A stretch of 64,000 nucleotides of DNA from Arabidopsis thaliana. Lineage: Eukaryota > Streptophyta > Magnoliopsida > Brassicales > Brassicaceae. The stretch spans positions 20,569,971 to 20,633,970 of the forward strand of contig NC_003070.9 in the NCBI RefSeq assembly GCF_000001735.4, written 5' to 3'. Below the pieces are notes generated by a model, which was not told the origin of the DNA, ran no database searches, and was given only the letters and a program-made list of their open reading frames with translations. The translations under genes and the position numbers were made by a program. Shown piece after piece: positions 37,244-49,955 of the stretch (position 1 is its first letter; every line of letters begins with the position of its first letter).

Positions 37244-40200
37244 ATGGAGAATCAGGAATCGGACGAGCCGATGCAGAAGAAGCCTCATCTTTTAGACTCC
37301 GTTTCTCCGAATTCCATGGCTCGTAACTCTTCACCTTCTCACCCTATAGCTAAAAGTGTAAGCTTTTTCGACTGTGACTTCTCGCTTCTCTGTTTAAGGC
37401 TCGTTGATTATGAAATTGATGTTTTTGGAATCTGTGAATGAGTTGTCTCTGTCTGGCGTTTGTAATATAGTGTGCAATGTCTCAGAATGATACAAATAAG
37501 GAACTATGCAAGAGTGAGTTTTTTTGGTACATGTGGTTTACTTTGGAGTTCCTTTTTTCAGGTTGATGCCACTGTTCTACAGTTACAGAATCAGAAACTG
37601 GTTCAGCAATTAGACCTGCAGAAGAAACAGCTGTACGATGTTGAAAGCAAGATCCAAGAGTTGCAGCTCAACCAAACGTCTTATGATGATGAACTTATAT
37701 CAGTGAACCAGCTTTGGAATCAGGTCAGCAGTTACTTTCTGTCTTTATAGAACGACTAATTGCATCGTTTAATGTTTAACTCAGAGGGTCTGTTGTTTAA
37801 TTTGTGCATTATGACGGTTTAGTTGGTAGATGACCTGATTTTGCTTGGTGTTCGTGCCGGGGCTAATCAAGAGGCTCTAAACTACTTGGACATTGTAGAT
37901 AAAAAGCGAGGTATTAAATAAGAGTTCTCTCTCAGTTCTTTAAGTATAATAGCTGCTTAGATTTGCGTAACAGTTTATCTATCTTCATGCACTTTAGGTT
38001 CAGTTCCACCATGCGCTGCTGATGAAACGTTTCTATGTAGACTTCTGCAAGTAGATTCCTTAGATACTAGTAAGAGTGATGAGGTAGTAAGAAAGGTTGA
38101 AGAAGCTCTTGCTTTGCGTCATTCCTCTACAATGGAGTTGATGGGACTCTTTGAGAACACCATTGATACACAGAAGACGAAAGCTGAAAGCATTTCACAA
38201 AGTTTACATGCTGTAAAATCGACAGAAGGTTGGTTGGTGTGCCAATTATCGATTCATTTTAATTTAACGGCTATTGAAAATTCACATTCTTTTATTTTTA
38301 GATGCCACCATCCAGTTATCTAGCATTAATGATTTGATGAAAGAGGAGTCCAAAAACTTGCGTGAGATGATTGATGCTTTACATGTGAGGCACAAAGAAC
38401 ATTCCGAGCAGATTCAGGCGTACATAAGCAGCCATTCAACAGATCAATCCGAGCTTAAACACCTTAAAGGTTATATATTTCATGATTCTAGACAATATGG
38501 AAAAATCAGCTGTTTGTTTCTATAAGCGTAGCACCTTTTCCATTATGCACGCTGGAACCAGGATGTGAGAATTTAAGTATTAGCATGATGCCATTTCATA
38601 ATTGCTCCTGAGTATTGAGTATATTTGGTTATTAAAGGTCAATTGGAAGAGATCAAGGCTGAGCTTGAAGAAAATAGAAGAAAATTGATAACTCTGAAAA
38701 TGCAGAAGGATGCTGCATGTGAAGGTCATGTAACATCACCGGCAATAGCAAATGGAAGTCTTTCTCCTGAGAAGCCTGTAGATAAAACGAAGTTGCGTGA
38801 ATTGAAGGACTCCATTGATGAGATAAAGGTAACTACATCGTTAATAGTGTGGTTCATCTTTTAATTTTTGGTTTTTCTTCCAAACTTGTAAGCTTAGCAT
38901 GTGTATTGAATAATTATTCTAGATAATGGCAGAAGGTCGTCTGTCTGAGCTTCAAGCTTCACAAGAGTATAATCTTTCCTTGTCAAGACAATGTCAAGAT
39001 ATTGAGGTATGGATATATAATTTAGGGATTTTTTTCCTTTTCTTAGAGCAGTAGTTGCAGTTGACAGTGATATGTTTTGCTTAATGGATGTAGAATGAAC
39101 TAAAGGATGACCAGTATATATACTCGTCTAGACTGTATAGTTTGATCAATGATCGAATTCATCACTGGAATGCTGAACTGGACCGGTACAAAATTCTGAC
39201 TGAGGCCATTCAGGTCAGCTTCTTATTCAATTTGCCAGTGTTTCTCTCCCACATATGTGAGTAAGTTTTTCGTCTATCCATATCTAACCTCTGCTTCAGG
39301 CTGAAAGGTCCTTTGTAATGAGACGGGATAAGGAACTAAATCTGAGGGCAGAATCTCTAGAGGCAGCCAACCATAAGACTACCACTGTTGGTTCTAGAAT
39401 TGAAGTGCTGGAAAAGAAGCTGCAGAGTTGTATAATTGAAAAGAATGGATTAGAGCTTGAAACGGAAGAAGCTATTCAAGATTCTGGTGATGTTCAATCC
39501 ATTTTAGTACTCATTTCTTTTTCAACGCTTTCTATGTGCTCTTAAAATATATCTTCCATGTTCCAGAACGGCAAGATATTAAAAGCGAGTTTATTGCAAT
39601 GGCATCAACCTTATCTAAAGAGATGGAAATGATGGAAGCACAGTTGAAACGGTGGAAGGACACTGCACAAGATGCTCTTTACCTGCGTGAACAAGCTCAA
39701 TCGTTGAGAGTTTCGTTAAGTAACAAGGTTTGAACGCAACCACAGCTTTAAAGATTATATTCGGTACAATATTACTCTGTTTTTCCTAAATGCCATCTAA
39801 TTTGTTTTATTTTGTTGTTGTTTTGATGGACTTTTTGGTCACTGCATGAATTACTAGTAAGGAGCAGGTTACTCAATTAATAGTGTGACAGAGGCTGCTA
39901 TTTTCTAGGATAAGATGAGGAGAAGTGATAAGATTTTGTTGAGTTTCAGCTATTCTATGTTGACCGTTTTGTGCTTTTCTTGTCAGTGCAAAGACTTTGA
40001 GTAATTTACAATCTTGTCAGTGCAAAGACTTTGAGTAATTTACAACTTTTATATGCAACATTAACCGGCATAACTTTGAATTTCTAATGTGGAATCTCTC
40101 TCCTTTGTATATACAACTGCTTTGCTTCTACTATCATTTTTTTCCTTTGTATTGGACTAATTTAGTAGACTGCTCCCTGAAATATTGATTTTCTCATGCT

Positions 40201-42332
40201 AACAAAGGCAGACGAACAGAAGGGTTTGGAGGATAAATGTGCTAAACAGATGGCGGAAATTAAATCTCTCAAGGCTCTAGTAAGTTTTCTTTATGTCCCT
40301 AAAACCATCTACTCCAAAAAAATTTGTGTGGTAATTACAATGTTCTTTTGCTCTATTTACATGCCTCTCTCCAACCGTTTCCTAGGCACTTTAACTCATC
40401 CACGTACTTAGTTGTTTTTTTGCCATCTTTTAGGAATTCATGGATACTGAAACTCCAGAAAATTTAGCAGTAAGAGTCTGAATTTAAATTGTAATATTGC
40501 AGATTGAGAAACTACTCAAAGAAAAACTACAGCTGCAAAATCTAGCAAGCATCTGTACGCGTGAATGTAATGATGACAGGTATGTGACCATTTGAGTGTG
40601 TTTAAGCTCTTCAAATTTTGCTGAAAACATGAGATTTGAGCTTTACAATTTCAGGGGACTGGCAGAAATCAAGGATTCACAACGGAAAGCCCAAGCTCAG
40701 GCTGAAGAGCTGAAAAACGTTTTGGATGAACACTTTCTTGAATTGAGAGTGAAAGCGGCTCATGAGACTGAGAGTGCTTGCCAAGAAAGGCTTGCTACCG
40801 CCAAGGCTGAAATTGCTGAATTGAGGACTCAGTTAGATCTTTCTGAGAGGTATGCTCTCTCATGGTACCACATCCAAGGTCATTCATTATATTCTTTTCA
40901 CCGTTTTGGGGGCATTAATCAGTATTATATTGCTTTCTCATTTGCAGGGAGGTTTTGGAACTTAAGGAGGGTATTAAAGTTAAAGAGCAGGAGGCAGAGG
41001 CATCCATTGCTGAAATGGAGGTACAATCATCCTTCTGCTCGTTTTTCCTATTTTAATGTTCTTAAGGAGTTTATTAGAAATCTGAAAGTCGAAATGCTCG
41101 TTTCTCATCAATACTTTACTTCTCTAGACTATAGGTCAAGCCTATGAAGACATGCAGACACAGAACCAACATTTGTTGCAGCAGGTGGCTGAGCGGGACG
41201 ATTATAATATCAAGGTAAATTTTAGTGTTAATAGGACACTTTGATACTGAGATTTGTTTTTTGTTTTTTTTTTCATCTTTTCTCAATTCCAATCTTTGAC
41301 TTTAACTATATCTAGCCTTTGAACACATCTTTTGTAGATTTCTGATTTGATCTATGATTTCAGCTTGTTTCCGAAAGTGTCAAGACAAAGCATGCTTACA
41401 ACACTCACTTATCTGAGAAGCAAGTAATGGAAAAGCAGCTCCATCAGGTTAATGCATCCGTAGAGAATTTTAAAGCAAGGATTGCACATAATGAGGAACA
41501 GGTTAGAGGAGAGTTCTTGTGTAATTTTTGTAACTCTCTAAAACTTCTCTCATCAGTGTCTTTTACTAATGTTCTTATGTTCGCAGATGAAAGGCTGTTT
41601 TTCTGAGGCTTATAAATTGATTCAAGAAGATCGTCACCTCGTTATCAGCCTCGAAACCACCAAATGGGAAGTAGCTGATGCTGACAAGGAATTCAGATGG
41701 CTCAAGTCGGCCGTGTCTTCATCCGAAAAGGAATATGAACAGATCAGTAGGAGGACAGACGACATCAAACTGGAACTGGATGATGAAAGGTGACCTAAAA
41801 ACAGATCTCTTGTTTGAACCCAATTACTATATTATGACAGTGATATAAATTCTATCTATGGAACAGGAGGGAGAAGAAGAAGCTTGAGGAAGAGCTTATG
41901 GAGTTGAACAAAGAGCTTGAAGAGTTGGGTTCTGAGAGTGTAGAAGCTGCAATTGTGAGGCTCCAGGAAGAAGTTAAGAATTGCAAAAACATCCTCAAAT
42001 GTGGTGTATGTTTTGATCGGCCTAAAGAGGTAACAATGCTCATAACAATCCTATATCTCACTGTCAAGGCAGACATAATGATTCGATAATCCTTTCTCAT
42101 CACTGTCATAATCATCATCAATAGTCATATATCATGCATCAGAAAATATCATTTTCAGCGCATATCAACAACCGCTTTTTGTTTCAAACATTATTTGCAG
42201 GTGGTAATTGTGAAATGTTATCATCTGTTCTGCCAGCAATGCATCCAACGTAGCTTAGAGATCCGACACCGGAAATGTCCAGGCTGCGGTACCGCCTTTG
42301 GCCAGAATGACGTCCGGCTTGTCAAAATGTAA
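37244..42332 (+). CDS. HUB2: E3 ubiquitin ligase BRE1-like, histone H2B monoubiquitination
   Basis: Nineteen exons: 37244-37357, 37562-37723, 37823-37910, 37998-38228, 38302-38469, 38638-38828, 38923-39006, 39094-39213, 39300-39486, 39567-39727, 40208-40279, 40503-40579, 40655-40849, 40948-41020, 41128-41214, 41364-41501, 41587-41789, 41867-42029, 42201-42332; 881 residues. Nearly all of the protein is coiled coil; the C-terminus is a C3HC4 RING (CGVCFDRPKEV, CYHLFCQQCI, CPGCGTAFG). With HUB1 it forms the ligase that monoubiquitinates H2B in nuclei, acting on transcription elongation, seed dormancy and flowering. The protein I remember is about 900 residues, so a small exon may be missing; 40434-40469 (36 nt, in frame, good borders) is a candidate. 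Confidence 0.96.
39979..40046. repeat. 34-bp tandem duplication in HUB2 intron
   Basis: Two copies of a 34-bp unit starting CTTGTCAGTGCAAAGACTTT (39979-40012 and 40013-40046), differing only at the last base. Lies in the 480-bp intron 39728-40207, the longest intron of the gene. Young slippage-type duplication. Confidence 0.92.
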
Positions 42333-44750
42333 CTCAAAACATTCACACAAATGCACTATGTGTTGGTACATAACAAACTTAATTAAGGTCCACACAGTCT
42401 CATCTTCCTTCCCACTCTTCCATAAAATTGTTAGTTAGATATGTCATATATGTATCGGTTAAAACACTGAATCTCTGGTTTTTCCAGCTAAGAGGGTGAT
42501 GAAAAATTAGGTGGGTTCTTTATGGAGAAAGTGTAGGTTTTAGGTATGTGACAGTCGTGTTTGTGTTACCTCCATTTATGCCTTGGTTTTATGACATGGG
42601 GACCGACATAGACATCACAAATGGACGGAGATAGTTGGTTTTGTATTTTCCTCAAAACAATATAGAATTATGTGAACAAAATTGGATCAATAGTTGGTTG
42701 ATAGTAATGAAACTATTCTATAATTGGGATTAGTAAAGTGATGTTTTGTGAGCTATCTATTGTTAGGTAGAGATAATGTCTTGTAGAAAGATACATAGAC
42801 CCAATGAACCGGTAACATTTAAGGCTCTAAATGCACGTGAAGATGATATAACCTTCATATCTACGATAATCATTTCGTAGTGAATCTCCTTTGATTAAGA
42901 AATGTTGATATGACTACGTTACTGTTTTAGTATTATTAATACTGTGGGAAAGGCTTCAATTTTCAATTCAAAAGTTTAAGATTGAACTTGGTTTTTTCAA
43001 ACGTATAAACACATTTATTGAACGAGTAAAATGTTGGTGTGTTATTCCCCACTTGATTAAATTTGTTTGCCAAATAATTAAAATCCATTCAAGATTTGAC
43101 CGAGGCTTTAGAAAGAAACTAGTGCCAACCAGAAAGTGTTCTTACGTAAAAATTGACTCTTATGCATAATGCATGTAGATACTTTTAGAAACTTGGCTCA
43201 ATAAAATCAAACTTGTATGTATACTGTATGCATCTCGTGAGGAATCTGATGAGAACAAGACAAAAAAAAAAGTTACATTCATTTGGTTCCGCACTTCCGC
43301 TATTGCTCCCATGACGACTTTCTTACGTGTTTGAAAAACCTCGAAGCTTACGTACATCAAACAAAGGACAAACAAACAAATGAAACTAATAAATAAAAGG
43401 GCAAAACCCAAAACTTCGTAACATGCCATAGTGCTAATAAATTTTTTATAATGAAAAGTCCATTCGTACGTAATGATAGATAAAAATTCGTATTTAGATT
43501 CAAATAATAAAATTCTTGAATCAGTAGTGGAAAGATTAAATAGTCTTCATCTTTTTAATCTACCCTTAAATGTACCATTTACGTATGTACCCAAAAAGTG
43601 ATCAAAAATCAACCAAATTTTCAATCTCTTTATCTTTTAGTCATATAGGGAAATAGGTACCTATCGTTTTCATCGACTGTTATGCATGTAGACTATAGGA
43701 AAGTAACTTACCTATATTGGTCAAAATAGAAACTGAGTTAGAATTTTAGATCAGTCGGTAAAAATAAAAATGTAGTTTTATAACTCAGTTGGGAATATGA
43801 TCACCAAGCTTGATATTAAACAAATTAATTAGAGCCAGAAAAGGACAATAATTCGAGTGGCTTGAATTCAAAAACCACAATCACATGCATACGAAATTGC
43901 GGAGTTCCTAGGGCTCGACGATCATTAATTGCTCTCATAAATTTTGGGCTTATCATTTAGCCTACATGTAAAAATTATGATTGTATATGCAGACGTATGG
44001 TTCAAAAAATGGAATAATATGATTAAAATAACACCAAAACAATATGGTGAGATTATTGAATTAATTGATAATATAAATGTTGCGACGTGACACCACCTTC
44101 AATCTCTATCAATATGTTTATATAAATATCTCTATCCAATTGTTCAGGATCATTATTCAACAAATTATGGAGTTAATGCTTGATTGCTTGTAATATCCAA
44201 ATGTTGTATATATGAGACATTTGATTTAGTGGTTTTAAAAAATTATTTACATATACATATCCTCAACAGATTTAGAGATTCTACCCTTGATCTTTTCAAA
44301 TATATATTGACCCACATGCATGTACTGTGGATTGTCTACTTTTAGAAATTGACACTATTTCTTCAATCTTATCAAACTATATAACCGGTAAAAACCAGTT
44401 GGCAAAAGTTATAATATGGACAAACTATTTCTTTGGCTGAAAACAAATATCTACCATTTAACACTAACTATTAAAAGACTGTGTTTTTAAGGAAAAAAAA
44501 TACTTTAAAGTTTAAACCACATAACCCGCTAATAAAATCAGACAACCAGTTTAAGTCCATTTGATATGCTCAACGTTTTTATTGTTTTCATTTTCTGACC
44601 GATAGATTGGCTGAGTCCTTTGAAAAAACTGTATAAGCCATTATTAACACTCAAATATACACACGTTCAAAAATTATTATCTTGAGCAATAAATGATCCC
44701 ATCATCCAACCAATACGTCGACACTCACAGAGTCACAGAGGACAGAGCCA
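42333..44750. other. AT-rich intergenic region
   Basis: 2.4 kb from the HUB2 stop to the LTPG6 core promoter. The first 300 bp or so are HUB2 3' UTR. Beyond that the sequence is AT-rich; a minus-strand open frame at 43160-43429 has a hydrophobic segment but no recognisable family and no start context, so it is not called. No element ends seen. Confidence 0.45.
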
Positions 44751-44760
44751 TATATATACA
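44751..44760 (+). promoter_or_regulatory. LTPG6: TATA box of LTPG6
   Basis: TATATATACA, 71 bp upstream of the ATG at 44822. If used, transcription starts near 44780-44790, downstream of the in-frame ATG at 44693, so the upstream ATG would not be in the main mRNA. Confidence 0.6.
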
Positions 44761-44821
44761 CGAACATACAAAGAGACTAGAGGACACGTTTCTATCTAGA
44801 GAGAACACAACACATCGAACC

Positions 44822-46188
44822 ATGGAGAAATCAACAAGAACCCTATTCATAACCATCGTGATAACCTCCATGTTGCTAGGGTTTGGAAACTCTGATCTTG
44901 CTCAGGACAGAGAGGAGTGTACGAACCAGCTCATAGAACTATCCACGTGTATTCCGTACGTTGGAGGAGACGCCAAGGCTCCAACAAAAGATTGTTGTGC
45001 AGGGTTTGGCCAAGTTATAAGAAAGAGTGAGAAGTGTGTTTGCATATTGGTCAGAGACAAAGATGATCCTCAACTTGGTATCAAGATTAACGCAACCCTA
45101 GCCGCTCATCTTCCCTCCGCTTGTCATATCACGGCTCCTAACATCACTGACTGTATTTGTAAGTCTTTATGTCTCTCTCTTCTATATTCTCTACTATTAT
45201 ATGTATAATAAGACATATATGCTTGAAGTTTATTTGATTTTTTAAAAGTTTTCTGAAGCTTTTTTTTTTTTTTACAAGAATCTATAAATGATAAGCATAT
45301 TGATTTTTTTTCTTCTTAGTTTTGACCTTTTAAAGTCGATTTTTGGAGATCGCATACTAGATATAATCCATAGTACAATGTACAGTTTAATATGATGAAG
45401 AATTCTTCATTTAACTGATATACTATATGGAAATGACAGAAGTTTATAATATATTATACACAACATATGAAGTATTCATTTTTTTATTTTTATGATCATG
45501 AAGTATTCTTATTTATGAATTGCTTTAGCATGTACAATATATTTTCTTCTTTTATGTTTTCATTATTTTAGTTTTGATATAATTTTGGATATGCCATATT
45601 AGGTAAATCATAGTACAATGTACAGTTTTATGATTTAGATTATGAAATATTCTTCATTTTAGTTGTTATACGTACCATATGGAAATAATTTTTAAATTCC
45701 ATTGATTTGATAAACTAATGATAAGTACCTTTTTTACTACCTAGTACAATTTTTTATTAATTACTGTGAAGTTTTAAATTAAGTTAGTTAACATATTTTA
45801 TTTTTGTTTGTTTGCATATTTGATTTATGCATGGTAAAGCGATTCTGCATCTACCTCGTAACTCAACATTGGCTAAAGAGTTTGAGAACTTAGGAAGGAT
45901 TGAAGACAACTACAACTCCACATCTCCTACACAAATTCATAAAGGTAATTAACTTTGGTTATTTTTAATTGATTTTCACAGTTTTATTATCTAATACGAT
46001 CATAAACAATTAGATCGATAATCAGTGACAATTAAAATAAACAGATTTTATAATTTCTTTATATGATATAAATAGATGGGACAGGAGGAGGAAAAGCCGA
46101 ACCAGTGAAGAGTAATGGATGGAAGGAGAAGAGTTGGTTGGGTGTTGAGCTTTTAATATATTTGCTAGTTTCTCTCATCTTCTTTTAA
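44822..46188 (+). CDS. LTPG6: GPI-anchored non-specific lipid transfer protein
   Basis: Exons 44822-45158, 45840-45944, 46076-46188 give 184 residues. Residues 1-28 (MEKSTRTLFITIVITSMLLG) are a clear signal peptide. The eight-Cys LTP motif follows: C in EECTNQ, C in STCIPY, CC in KDCCAGF, CxC in EKCVCIL, C in SACHI, C in TDCIS. A Ser/Asn/Gly-rich linker with N-glycosylation sites leads to a terminal hydrophobic helix (WLGVELLIYLLVSLIFF), the GPI-attachment signal. So the protein is secreted and held on the outer plasma membrane face, where LTPGs bind lipids and help deposit cuticle or suberin. An in-frame ATG at 44693 would add 43 residues and bury the signal peptide; I chose 44822. Intron 1 (681 bp) carries an internal duplication. 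Confidence 0.94.
45315..45700. repeat. Diverged direct duplication in LTPG6 intron 1
   Basis: Two related segments about 240 bp apart: each starts TAGTTTTGA, has ATAGTACAATGTACAGTTT (45371-45389 and 45609-45627), then ATTCTTCATTT and CATATGGAAAT-like blocks. Diverged by indels. No terminal repeats or target duplications were seen, so a local duplication is the simplest reading. Confidence 0.7.
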
Positions 46189-47355
46189 TTACTTCCTTTC
46201 TTTAATGTTCCTTTGCTTTATTATTACAATAACTTATAAGATATCTATTTATATATGAGACACATGCATGTGTTTGCGATCTATATGCATGTAAATGAGT
46301 CACTGGTTAATTTTTAATCACGAAGCGTACATTTTAATTTCGTTGTTGCCAATTGATCTTGTACGTTAGTGAATTTTATGGATTATCGACTTACTATGTT
46401 TTTTTGTTGTTGTATATCTTATATTTTATAGAATTAATGATGTAAAAATAATGTTTTCATTTGTCTTTCTTAGTTTGAACTTTTATTTGTTACCACTGAA
46501 TAACAAAAAAGAAAGAAAAAGGAAGTGTATATCCATCATAATTTATACTTTTCCTCTACTCTGCATAGCTTCACATAAAGTATCATATACAAATCTTTCA
46601 TTTAGAATTATGAATTCATGATTTATTTTTCAAAACTCTGCAACCAATCGTGACCCCAAATTAAAATACTATTAGTGTTTGAACATTTTTTCTTGAAAAA
46701 AGCTACTTCTGTATTTCTTCACAAATCATACTCTAATGCTTAAAATGATTATAAGTTACCACTTTCGATAGAACTACAAAGAATGTCACATGGCCATGTA
46801 AGCCATTTTTTCATAGCATTCAAAGTTATCTTTCGACTATTTTAGTAGAGCCAAGGTTCAAAAGTTTCATGTTTATTGGTGGTTCATTAACATATCTTAG
46901 GAATTTCACCGCCAAAAAGTGATGACACGTAGAGTAATATATAAAGTACATTGACTAATTTGTTTATTGTCCAATTAGTTTAGAGTTGAAAAATCATAAA
47001 TTTAATATGATATCATATAAATATATAATATAACCCATATAATTTGATGGGATGAGTACTAAAAATAGTTAGGATAGTTTTTTAGTAGGAAGAGTACTAA
47101 ATTTGGATCATTGGGTAACTTATGGGTCTTTCTAACTGGACCAACAATGATATCCACAATAGGCCCAATATAATAGAGCGTGTGATAATACATCCCAAAC
47201 AAATCTCAGGCTCTAACCAATTACGAACCTGTGAATGTCTTACACGTGGCAAGTCAAACTACAGAGTCTTACAAACTTTGAATTCCCAATTTACCCTCAA
47301 CGTTTCTGTTATATTATGCTTCTCCTTTCTCTCAGTGTCAGTCATAGGGTCACCA
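46189..47355. other. Intergenic region before DUF538 gene
   Basis: 1.2 kb. LTPG6 3' UTR, AT-rich spacer, and the DUF538 promoter, which has a G-box in ABRE context (ACACGTGGC, core 47243-47248) about 110 bp before the start codon. An open frame extends upstream of the chosen start to 47122 but begins in promoter-like sequence. Confidence 0.45.
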
Positions 47356-47883
47356 ATGGCTTCTTCTTTGCTTGCACTCTTCTCCTGTCTCTTCCTCTCT
47401 CTCTTATCTCTCTCCTCCTCCCTAAATCTCCGCCGTCCGATCTTCTCTCAATCCAACGACCTCGATCTCTTCTCTTCTCTAAATCTCGACCGTCCATCTC
47501 TCGCCGCCGATGACATCCACGATCTTCTCCCACGCTACGGATTCCCGAAAGGTCTTCTTCCCAACAACGTCAAATCGTACACTATCTCCGACGACGGCGA
47601 TTTCACCGTTGACCTGATTTCCAGTTGCTACGTCAAGTTCTCCGATCAACTCGTTTTCTACGGCAAGAATATCGCCGGAAAACTCAGTTACGGATCTGTT
47701 AAAGACGTCCGTGGAATCCAAGCTAAAGAAGCTTTCCTTTGGCTACCAATCACCGCCATGGAATCGGATCCAAGCTCTGCCACGGTTGTGTTCTCCGTCG
47801 GATTTGTGTCCAAGACTTTACCTGCTTCCATGTTCGAAAATGTTCCTTCTTGCTCAAGAAACCTAAATCTTCAAGACTCTTGA
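47356..47883 (+). CDS. DUF538 protein, secreted
   Basis: Intronless, 175 residues from the ATG at 47356. Residues 1-24 (MASSLLALFSCLFLSLLSLS) form a signal peptide, which is why this start is preferred over the in-frame ATG at 47122. The DUF538 domain follows: DIHDLLPRYGFPKGLLPNNVKSY, YTISDDGDFTVDL, CYVKF, LVFYGKNIAGKLSYGSVKDVRGIQAKEAFLWLPI. DUF538 proteins have a BPI-like/beta-barrel fold and some have been proposed to bind chlorophyll or lipids; cellular role remains unclear. Convergent with SAGL1, 479 bp between stops. Upstream G-box suggests ABA or light responsiveness. Confidence 0.93.
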   Translation: MASSLLALFSCLFLSLLSLSSSLNLRRPIFSQSNDLDLFSSLNLDRPSLAADDIHDLLPRYGFPKGLLPNNVKSYTISDDGDFTVDLISSCYVKFSDQLVFYGKNIAGKLSYGSVKDVRGIQAKEAFLWLPITAMESDPSSATVVFSVGFVSKTLPASMFENVPSCSRNLNLQDS

Positions 47884-48362
47884 ATCCACCTGAAACGATC
47901 TCAAGATTCAACATTCCCTCCACCCTTTATAGTTTTGTATTTCAGAAGTATTTTGCTTGGTTTCGTAGATATAGGTTCGAATTGGAAAAGATACTATCTT
48001 AATTATTCGAATCAGATTATGTTATACTGCCCAAAGAGAAGAAAGATTTAAGATTTACAAATCACAGAAGAAAATGTCAACAAAATGCTATAACAAATTG
48101 CCAAAACCATTAAAGCGATTCCTATAAATACTAACACAGATTTTAACACCAGAAGAAATGGTGAACAAATGTAACCCACCTCACTGTCTTGCTCTCTCTT
48201 CGTCTCGCCTGTGATCTGTTAAAGGCCAGACGTGAGTTCTCCTTTGCATGACTCTGAAAGACTGAAACAGTTCTTGAGTCAGATATGTATCCTTCTTGGA
48301 AGCTCAAGGTGGCTGATTTCTTCTGAACATTGGCTCCATTGTTGAGTTTCAGAACATTTTTG
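47884..48362. other. Convergent 3' region DUF538 / SAGL1
   Basis: 479 bp between two stops facing each other; contains both 3' UTRs. No additional feature seen. Confidence 0.5.
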
Positions 48363-49955
48363 TCACGCTTGAAGCACTTGACAATGCACTATATGGCTCT
48401 TCAAAGCTCTCCCTGCAATACTCGACCATATATTACTGAGAATGCTCTTGGACTGTCCTTTTACGGCAATGTTTTCCCACAGTCGAGGGTTGTTTTTGTC
48501 AGGATTCGAGACATCAACCAGACTCATGCTCATGTTGTTCCGGATTATACAAAGCTTATTGTGTAGAGGAACAAGAGCTGCAGCTTCAAGCGACTTCGAG
48601 TTTCCCAAATGAGCTTTACTGTCCATGAATTTGTTCCATGAATCCGTGGATTCATCAAATACCCTGAGTTTGCATCCGTCCCTACAATCCAATCCGTAAA
48701 GACGACCGTTTAGAGAAGTACACGGATTACGCCAACCAGCAACCATCCCGTCACTAACCGGGCTCCATGAATTAACTTCTGGGTCATAAGCTTCACTCAT
48801 TACTAGTTGGTGAGACCCAAGACCCTTGAGAAACCACTTTTTGTCATAAACCACACCGATCAGAGGCACCATTGCTGTACTCATATCAGCAATAAAACTC
48901 CACCTGTTCTTGTTTGGATCATAAACCTCAGCTGAGCGAAGTGTCCTTTGAATTCCTTCACACTCCCCACCCGCTACATATAAACAATTGTTTATAACAC
49001 AACAACCAAAAAAATGCCGCTTCCTAAGCATATCCGGTGCTCTGTGCCACTTATTCGTCCTTGCATTATAGAAAATGACCCTCCTCATTGACCCTCTTAA
49101 AGGATCCTTACCTCCAAACAAATAAAGATGACAACCGCTTAAAACAGCGCAACCAAACCCAACAGCCTCTGAATATTCCCTTGGAACAGGTGGAAGCGGC
49201 TGCCAAAGCTGAGAGATAGGATCAAACGTATTCCACGAGATCTTCCCATCACGATCTCTTTTAAAAACATAAACCCATTCTTCAGACATCCCAAGTAACT
49301 TCCTTTGAGAGTAAAAGAAGTTCCCAGAAGCAAGCCTATACCATCTCTTACACACGAGCCTGAGTTTTCTATGTTCTGCACGAGGAACACGGATAAGGCA
49401 AGCGACAGCTAGATCGTCAGGGAGGCCAGGGAGAAGCGGAGGTTGAATTCTAGTCCTCTCCCTCTTAGAATTCTTACGTCTATGAGCATTGGGATTGATA
49501 TCAGGTTGAATACAAAGCTTTGAACCAGGAACAAACTTCCTTGCTTCTACAACAGTCTTAAGACCGGAATCTACTCTACAATAACAAGATACAGAATCCA
49601 CCTGCAAGATTCCAATCTCAGAACATCAAAAAGAGAAGGTCCATAATGATTTAACAAAGATGCATTTTGCAATTTAGGGCAGATATATAGTCAGAAACAG
49701 TTCCGGAATAAGAGTCAAAAACTGCCAAATTTGGAGAATTTAGCTAGGGTTTCTCAAAAAGGAAACAAATTGAAGAAATTAAAAGCAGAATCATGTCAAA
49801 GTCTAAACATTTCCCAGAAAACGCGTGATGGGTTTTTGTAGCGAAACCTACCAATGGAATTGAGAAACGAAGAAAGGTAAGAACTTTACCAATGGAGCTT
49901 GAAGACGAAAACCCCTAGAACCATTTGGGGATTGTCGTTGAGAAGATAGATCCAT
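48363..49955 (-). CDS. SAGL1: Kelch-repeat F-box protein
   Basis: Exons 49890-49955 and 48363-49601 give 434 residues. F-box at about residues 75-120 (LPGLPDDLAVACLIRVPRAEHRKLRLVCKRWYRL), which docks on Skp1/ASK of SCF ubiquitin ligases. Kelch repeats follow (HLYLFGGKD, NKWHRAPDMLRKRHFFGCC, CLYVAGGECEG, RSAEVYDPNKNRWSFIADM, LYGLDCRDG), forming the substrate-binding propeller. I recall this locus as SMALL AND GLOSSY LEAVES 1, reported to promote turnover of phenylalanine ammonia-lyase and of the wax enzyme CER3. The 288-bp intron follows codon 22. No oddity. Confidence 0.95.

Noticed and set aside
43160-43429. Minus-strand open frame of 89 aa with a hydrophobic start
   Set aside because: AT-rich intergenic location, no family, no promoter signal; chance frame likely.
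47122-47355. Upstream in-frame extension of the DUF538 protein
   Set aside because: The chosen ATG at 47356 starts a clear signal peptide; the extension covers a G-box and promoter-like sequence.
47479-47721. Minus-strand frame antisense to the DUF538 gene
   Set aside because: Shadow of the real coding sequence in a GC-rich gene.
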